A stretch of 64,000 nucleotides of DNA from Atherinomorus stipes (Eukaryota; Chordata; Actinopteri; Atheriniformes; Atherinidae), in NCBI GenBank assembly GCA_023101725.1, contig JALJCO010001155.1, positions 185,260-249,259 on the forward strand, given 5' to 3'. The notes under the pieces were generated by a model that was given only the letters and a program-made list of their open reading frames with translations, searched no databases and had not been told where the DNA came from. Each line of letters starts with the position of its first letter. The first letter of the stretch is position 1. Position numbers and translations under genes: made by a program. Positions 60,101-64,000 of this stretch are shown here, in pieces.

Positions 60101-63100
60101 ACGCTGAAAGAGTACCTGAGAATGAGCTGAATTGTTCTGGCAATAAAGTCTGGTACATACCACATCACGGCGTCCATCATCCAACTAAAGGAAAGCTGAG
60201 AGTGGTGTTTGATTGTGGCGCCAGTTTTAAAGGAAAATCACTCAATGAGCAGCTACTTCAAGGCCCTGATCTTACCAGCTCGCTGATAGGAGTTGTGACT
60301 CGATTCAGAAAGGAGCCTGTCGTCATCATGGCAGATATTGAAGCCATGTTCCATCAGGTGCGAGTCTCTCCAAATGATGCTGACTTGTTGAGGTTCCTGT
60401 GGTGGCCACAGGGGGAGCTAGGCCAAGAACCAGTGGAGTTCCGGATGAAAGTGCATTTATTTGGCGCAACTTCATCCCCTGCCTGTGCCAACTTTGCTCT
60501 GAAGAAATGTGCAGAGGATTTCGGACACCTGTTTAAGGAGGAGACAGTGAATAAGATCCTGCATTGTTTCTATGTTGACGACTGCCTTGCATCTGTTCCA
60601 ACTGAGGAGGAAGCGGTGACACTGTACAGGGAACTGGTGGCTCTGTGTGGAAAAGGTGGATTTTGTTTAACAAAGTGGTTAAGCAACAGGCCGAAGGTTC
60701 TTGAGTGCATTCCAGAGACAAACAGAGCTAAAGGAGTAATGAAGCTGGATTTTGAGCAGCCATCTTTGCCTGTTGAGAGGGTGTTGGGTGTGGAATGGTG
60801 CATTCAATCTGACATGTTCAAGTTTAAGATTGTGCTTCAGGAAAGGCCACTCACCCGCAGAGGAATCCTCTCAACTGTGAGCTCCATTTATGACCCTTTG
60901 GGGATGCTGAGTCCTGTTGTTCTGGTTGCAAAATTAATCTTGAGAGACCTTTGTAGGAGAGCAGTTGGCTGGGATGAGCAAATACCTGAAGCAGTTTCCA
61001 AGGAGTGGTTGAACTGGTTACAAGGTCTCCATCTGTTGGACAGCTTCAGACTGGAAAGATGTCTAAAACCTGTGGATTTTGGTGATGTAATAACAGCTCG
61101 ATTACACCACTTCTGCGATGCCAGCCAAGATGGGTATGGTTCAGTGACCTACCTGCTGCTGCAAAATGAGCATCACCGGAAACACATTGCCTTTATAATG
61201 GGGAAGTCACGTGTGGCTCCGATGAAGGCAGTTACCATTCCCAGAATGGAGCTTGTAGCAGCCACGATGGCTAGCCGAATGGACGCTTTGTGGAGGAAAG
61301 AGCTACACATCAACCTACAGGATTCTGTATTCTGGACGGACAGTGCATCTGTCTTAAAGTACATTAGGAACAAGACAACCAGGTTCAAAGTGTTCGTGGC
61401 AAATCGTGTGGCTGAGATTCTTAAATCATCTCATCAGGATCAGTGGAGATATGTGGACACAAGTTCAAACCCAGCAGATGCTGCCTCCCGAGGGGTCAAG
61501 GTGGAGAAGTTTCTTAAGGACCCAGCCTGGGTGTCAGGACCTCACTTTTTACGTCAACCTGAGAGTGAGTGGCCTGTGGATCCAGAGGCAGATGGACTGC
61601 TCTCACTGAGTGATCCTGAAGTGAAGAACACCTTTGCAGTGAATGCTGTAAGGACAGAGGAAGATCCAACTACTTACCTGGTTCACTATTTTTCCTCCTG
61701 GACTCGTTTGAGAAAGTCTGTGGCATGGATGCTGAAGTATAAAAAATGGCTGTTGTCCTGCTATAGGAAAAGCAAGGAGCTGCAGGCAAGCTGTGGTCAG
61801 AGCGACAAAGGTTTGGAGCGGCAGAGACATTGGAAGGAGGCAACAAGTACATTGAAGAAAATGTATGTGCCAGCAGACCTCACTGTCGAAGATCTTGATG
61901 AGGCTGAGCTTGCAATAATGCAGTTCTCCCAGAAGAAATGCTTCCCAGAGGAGATCATGAGTCTGGAGAAAGGGGAGAACATAAAGAAAACCAGTCGCCT
62001 GTTTTCACTTTGTCCAATACTAAAGGATGGTATCCTGCGAATTGGAGGCAGGCTCAGCAGATCATCCATGCCAGCAGAGTCAAAACACCCTATTGTTCTG
62101 GCTAAAGAGCTCCACATCTCCACTCTACTGCTTCGCCATATTCACCAGGAAGTGGGACACAGTGGCAGAAATCATATGCTGTCCAAACTTGGTGAGAAGT
62201 ATTGGATCACTGGAGTGGGTACAGCAATTAGAGGGGTTTTGTCAAAATGCACAGTCTGCAGAAGACAAACCATTTCCCCCGTTTGCCAGCAGATGGCAGA
62301 TTTGCCAAAAGACAGAATCCATCCAGACAAGCCACCATTTACCTGTGTGGGAGTGGATTATTTTGGTCCATTTGAGGTGAAAAGCAGGAGGAGTGTTGTA
62401 AAGAGATATGGTGTACTCTTTACCTGCCTTGCTTTAAGGGCTGTCCACATTGAAGTGGCACCATCATTGGACACTGATTCCTTTATTAACGCTCTAAGGC
62501 GCTTCATAGCCAGAAGGGGACAAGTGCAAGAAGTGCGCTCTGATAACGGCACAAACTTTGTTGGAGCTGAGCGGGAGCTAAAGGCCGCTATCGAGAAATG
62601 GAATCAAACACAGATTAATAACATGCTGCTGCAGAAGGGCATCAAGTGGACGTTTAACCCACCAGCAGGATCTCATCATGGAGGAGTGTGGGAAAGGCTC
62701 ATTCGATCTGTGAGAAAGGTACTCAATTCAACTCTCAAAGTGCAACAGCTGGATGAGGAGGGTCTTCATACTGTGCTTTGTGAGGTTGAGGCCATAATCA
62801 ACAGCAGGCCCATCACTAAGGCATCCACAGATCCGAATGACCTGGAGGCGTTAACACCAAACCACCTGTTGCTGCAAAAGAACTTACCTTCATTACCACC
62901 AGGAGTGTTCCAGCCTGCTGATGTTTATGCTACAAGGAGATGGAGACAGGTTCAATACATGTCAGATCTTTTCTGGAAAAGGTGGACAAAAGAATACTTG
63001 CCTCTCATGCAGGAGCGTCAGCGCTGGGCTGGAGTCAAGAGGAACCTAATTCCTGGGGATGTTGTGATTGTTGTGGACAGTACAGCTCCTCGAAACTCAT

Positions 63101-63237
63101 GGATTATGGGACGAGTGTTGGAGACTTTTCCTGACAAACGGGGATTTGTCCGCCAGGTCCGGATTAAAACAAGGACTAGCTGCCTGGACCGGCCCATTAC
63201 CAAGGTCTGCCTGTTGATGGAGGCAGACATTGCATAA
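57112..63237 (+). CDS. BEL/Pao gag-pol polyprotein, intact 2041 aa
   Basis: Order of domains: a coiled-coil N-terminal Gag; the DUF1759 Gag region (about residues 380-560); two Cys-rich zinc knuckles (CPCCKGGHLLEKC from about 614, CYSCLCKGHVSKEC from about 647); an aspartic protease with an FLDQGS active site near 738; reverse transcriptase with YVDD at about 1154-1157; RNase H (FCDASQDGYG, Asp near 1336); an integrase with an H2C2 zinc finger and catalytic Asp 1749, Asp 1811 and Glu 1861; and a C-terminal DUF5641-like domain. All catalytic residues are present and no stop or frameshift occurs. Gag and Pol in one frame is usual for this superfamily. The start ATG (MSQTDHSVQGPN) is the first in the frame. 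The element could be active or very recently active. Confidence 0.94.
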   Translation: MSQTDHSVQGPNMVENQSGKREVKLTTKALENKIERLQNERKSAVNKIKALIPQMKSQMQSKENISQIPLDFENLNALCEKAHFMHNELLPLIPEEEKEKQKEWFTTIMEYSEAFIDAVKDWQKENLQENAEEPEPPPSTANAAADKQKLSTETDAEDQVEPRDSVSNAGSKRSRSRHSSTASRSSAQRKAEVELAALEAKQKLLQEKHAMEDEEERLRKRREKFQLDCEIAEKMATLNVIKAKSSVVSGSYKSRVSDGMNSHLEKKQQQQQYPQRPQPLNINATEFIPSLSTKPKRNTNGHAPPTGKPSVSNSSQPLASCDLQHHSRLVQKPENTLTQDGNTFCENSDGAFDIMRKQNEITSLLIQQQCLSALPKREIPVFDGDPLKYHTFMRAFENGVECNTNNNYDRLYFLEQYTKGHAKELVRSCQYIDAQTGYFKAKALLKEHYGNEQKVASAYMERALSWPQIKTEDVKALQEYSLFLRSCCNAMEDVQYLHDLDTPSNMLDIIKKLPYKMRDRWRSHACDLQEKSDRRARFIDITTFIERQVKILTDPVFGNIQDAPTIHKGGSKPKIQHRFGIKGTTFGTTVDPVERKHQSERKSKDTHQTRRNMCPCCKGGHLLEKCAQLERMAHKEKIGFLKENGFCYSCLCKGHVSKECRKRISCIKCGLKHPTVLHRDNVSNADQTERNTTVSVDNTLVSSGLTGAGEQNCKLPIVPVQVKAKRGNKIIYTYAFLDQGSTAVFCTEDLLHRLHLTGRRTNILLRTMGQERVVTSFVVPELEIAALNGENFIDLPRAYTQKSMPVYQSNIPTERDLRMWPHLKHLTLPQIDAGIDLLIGTNVPKAMEPLEVIRSVNDGPYAIRTVLGWTVNGPLTGGNSGQAINCESVTVNRVSIINLDELWKQQFKNDFPETVMDEQPGLSKEDQKFLELVTTSVKHLDGHYQICLPFREPEVSMPNNRRVVEQRLYHLKRRLQRDPLFHSEYNTFMNDLFVKGYAERVPENELNCSGNKVWYIPHHGVHHPTKGKLRVVFDCGASFKGKSLNEQLLQGPDLTSSLIGVVTRFRKEPVVIMADIEAMFHQVRVSPNDADLLRFLWWPQGELGQEPVEFRMKVHLFGATSSPACANFALKKCAEDFGHLFKEETVNKILHCFYVDDCLASVPTEEEAVTLYRELVALCGKGGFCLTKWLSNRPKVLECIPETNRAKGVMKLDFEQPSLPVERVLGVEWCIQSDMFKFKIVLQERPLTRRGILSTVSSIYDPLGMLSPVVLVAKLILRDLCRRAVGWDEQIPEAVSKEWLNWLQGLHLLDSFRLERCLKPVDFGDVITARLHHFCDASQDGYGSVTYLLLQNEHHRKHIAFIMGKSRVAPMKAVTIPRMELVAATMASRMDALWRKELHINLQDSVFWTDSASVLKYIRNKTTRFKVFVANRVAEILKSSHQDQWRYVDTSSNPADAASRGVKVEKFLKDPAWVSGPHFLRQPESEWPVDPEADGLLSLSDPEVKNTFAVNAVRTEEDPTTYLVHYFSSWTRLRKSVAWMLKYKKWLLSCYRKSKELQASCGQSDKGLERQRHWKEATSTLKKMYVPADLTVEDLDEAELAIMQFSQKKCFPEEIMSLEKGENIKKTSRLFSLCPILKDGILRIGGRLSRSSMPAESKHPIVLAKELHISTLLLRHIHQEVGHSGRNHMLSKLGEKYWITGVGTAIRGVLSKCTVCRRQTISPVCQQMADLPKDRIHPDKPPFTCVGVDYFGPFEVKSRRSVVKRYGVLFTCLALRAVHIEVAPSLDTDSFINALRRFIARRGQVQEVRSDNGTNFVGAERELKAAIEKWNQTQINNMLLQKGIKWTFNPPAGSHHGGVWERLIRSVRKVLNSTLKVQQLDEEGLHTVLCEVEAIINSRPITKASTDPNDLEALTPNHLLLQKNLPSLPPGVFQPADVYATRRWRQVQYMSDLFWKRWTKEYLPLMQERQRWAGVKRNLIPGDVVIVVDSTAPRNSWIMGRVLETFPDKRGFVRQVRIKTRTSCLDRPITKVCLLMEADIA

Positions 63238-63512
63238 GGACTTTATCGTTTCTCTAGAGACTTTGTGGGGGTTTTTTGTGTGTCTTTCTCTACCTTTGAT
63301 GATATTTTTGGACAACTGTGATCTACTATGGACTTTATGGACTTTGAACCTCATGGGTCAAAATAGAGACCTGAAGAAAAAAGTGCATTCATGGACTCTA
63401 ATAGTCTTGTGTCATTTGCATTGCTTATGTTTCTTGTTTGATTACATAATGGTACATGTATTTTATTTTTATGTTTGATGAATTATTGTAGAAGTCAATA
63501 ATTAGGGGCTGG

Positions 63513-64000
63513 TGTATAGAGGACATGTAGCTTGGAAGCACTGGGTGGTAATGTGTGCGTGTGTGTGCTGCCCTGGTGCGGGGAGTACGTGTGTGTATGG
63601 GCGTGAGCGCGGTTGTCTGTGAGCGTGTGTGGGCGGTGCAAAGGTTTGAAAGGTGCACACTCACCTGGGTGAGATGAGGGAGAGGCAGTTTGGAGTAGCC
63701 ATGATTTTTTGTTGACCGCTTACGCTAACGCTAAAGCTAAAGCTTATGCTGACGTGCACGTTTTGCTGCCATTGTTTTATCCTGGTTTTCTTTTCTGTCA
63801 GTTCATCATTTGTTACTTTAATATCAATACCACCAGTTCCTGCCAAGTACCGCTGTGATAGCTGCATCATATCATCAATAAACGAATGAAAATGCATCCT
63901 GGATCCAGCGTTTCTGTAGGCTGAAGGACGAAGCGCGTCATACAAATCATACAGGACCCAACACCTCTCAGCGGCGAAGAAAGGGATTAGGAAGCCGCAA
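63513..64000 (+). repeat. BEL/Pao right LTR (truncated by window end)
   Basis: Begins TGTATAGAGGACATGTAG directly after the purine-rich tract and matches the left LTR to the last base of the window. Confidence 0.9.

Larger units (their letters stand above)
56208..64000 (+). mobile_element. BEL/Pao LTR retrotransposon, nearly complete (right LTR cut by window)
   Basis: The left LTR begins TGTATATAGAGGACATG at 56208, and the internal region holds one uninterrupted 2041-codon gag-pol frame (57112-63237). A purine-rich tract (AGGGGCTGG) ends at 63512 just before the right LTR at 63513. No env frame is seen. By eye the two LTRs differ at only about five substitutions and one 2-base indel over the 488 comparable bases, near 1%. 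The element is inserted in the same orientation as dhrs1, in the LINE 3' tail. The end of the left LTR and the primer-binding site could not be placed. Confidence 0.92.

Overview
The window looks like vertebrate nuclear DNA, most probably from a teleost fish. The genes are spliced with canonical GT/AG introns. The interspersed repeats are of fish type: Tc1/mariner remnants, hAT-like and TTAA-flanked foldback elements, a LINE with an I/Nimb-like tail, and a BEL/Pao LTR retrotransposon. The gene order acin1 - C14orf119 is also found on human 14q11.2. No prokaryotic feature, CRISPR array, rRNA or tRNA was seen.

Layout. (1) 1-3130: intergenic, nothing recognised. (2) 3130-28524, minus strand: acin1 (Acinus), 18 coding exons and about 1783 residues reconstructed from splice sites, with its introns packed with repeats. 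(3) 28525-29129: short head-to-head interval, probably a shared promoter. (4) 29130-29800, plus strand: C14orf119 homologue (DUF4508), two coding exons. (5) 30273-47639, minus strand: a 42-exon gene for a predicted secreted protein made of a signal peptide, about 1000 residues of coiled coil and a C-terminal PRY/SPRY domain. Thirty-eight consecutive exons are phase 1-1 and a multiple of three in length. I cannot name this gene and regard it as the most interesting object here. It lies tail to tail with C14orf119. (6) 47640-52640: intergenic, filled with DNA-transposon and LINE debris. (7) 52640-64000, plus strand: the 5' part of dhrs1 (three coding exons, gene truncated by the window end). Its intron after coding exon 3 has received a 5'-truncated LINE and then a nearly complete, apparently young BEL/Pao element whose right LTR runs off the window.

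Function. acin1 encodes the scaffold of the ASAP/PSAP splicing and exon-junction complexes. Its SAP domain, RRM-like domain and RNPS1/SAP18-binding motif are all intact, but its central Glu/Arg/Lys-rich helix is strongly expanded by a 48-bp tandem repeat. dhrs1 encodes a short-chain dehydrogenase. The coiled-coil/SPRY protein has no RING, no B-box and no visible membrane anchor. The transposons tell a layered history: an old Tc1 copy in acin1 carries three later foldback insertions, and in dhrs1 a BEL element sits at the tail of a dead LINE.

Exon coordinates were read by eye from splice consensus and reading-frame continuity. They may be off by a base or two, but all three multi-exon models keep frame throughout.
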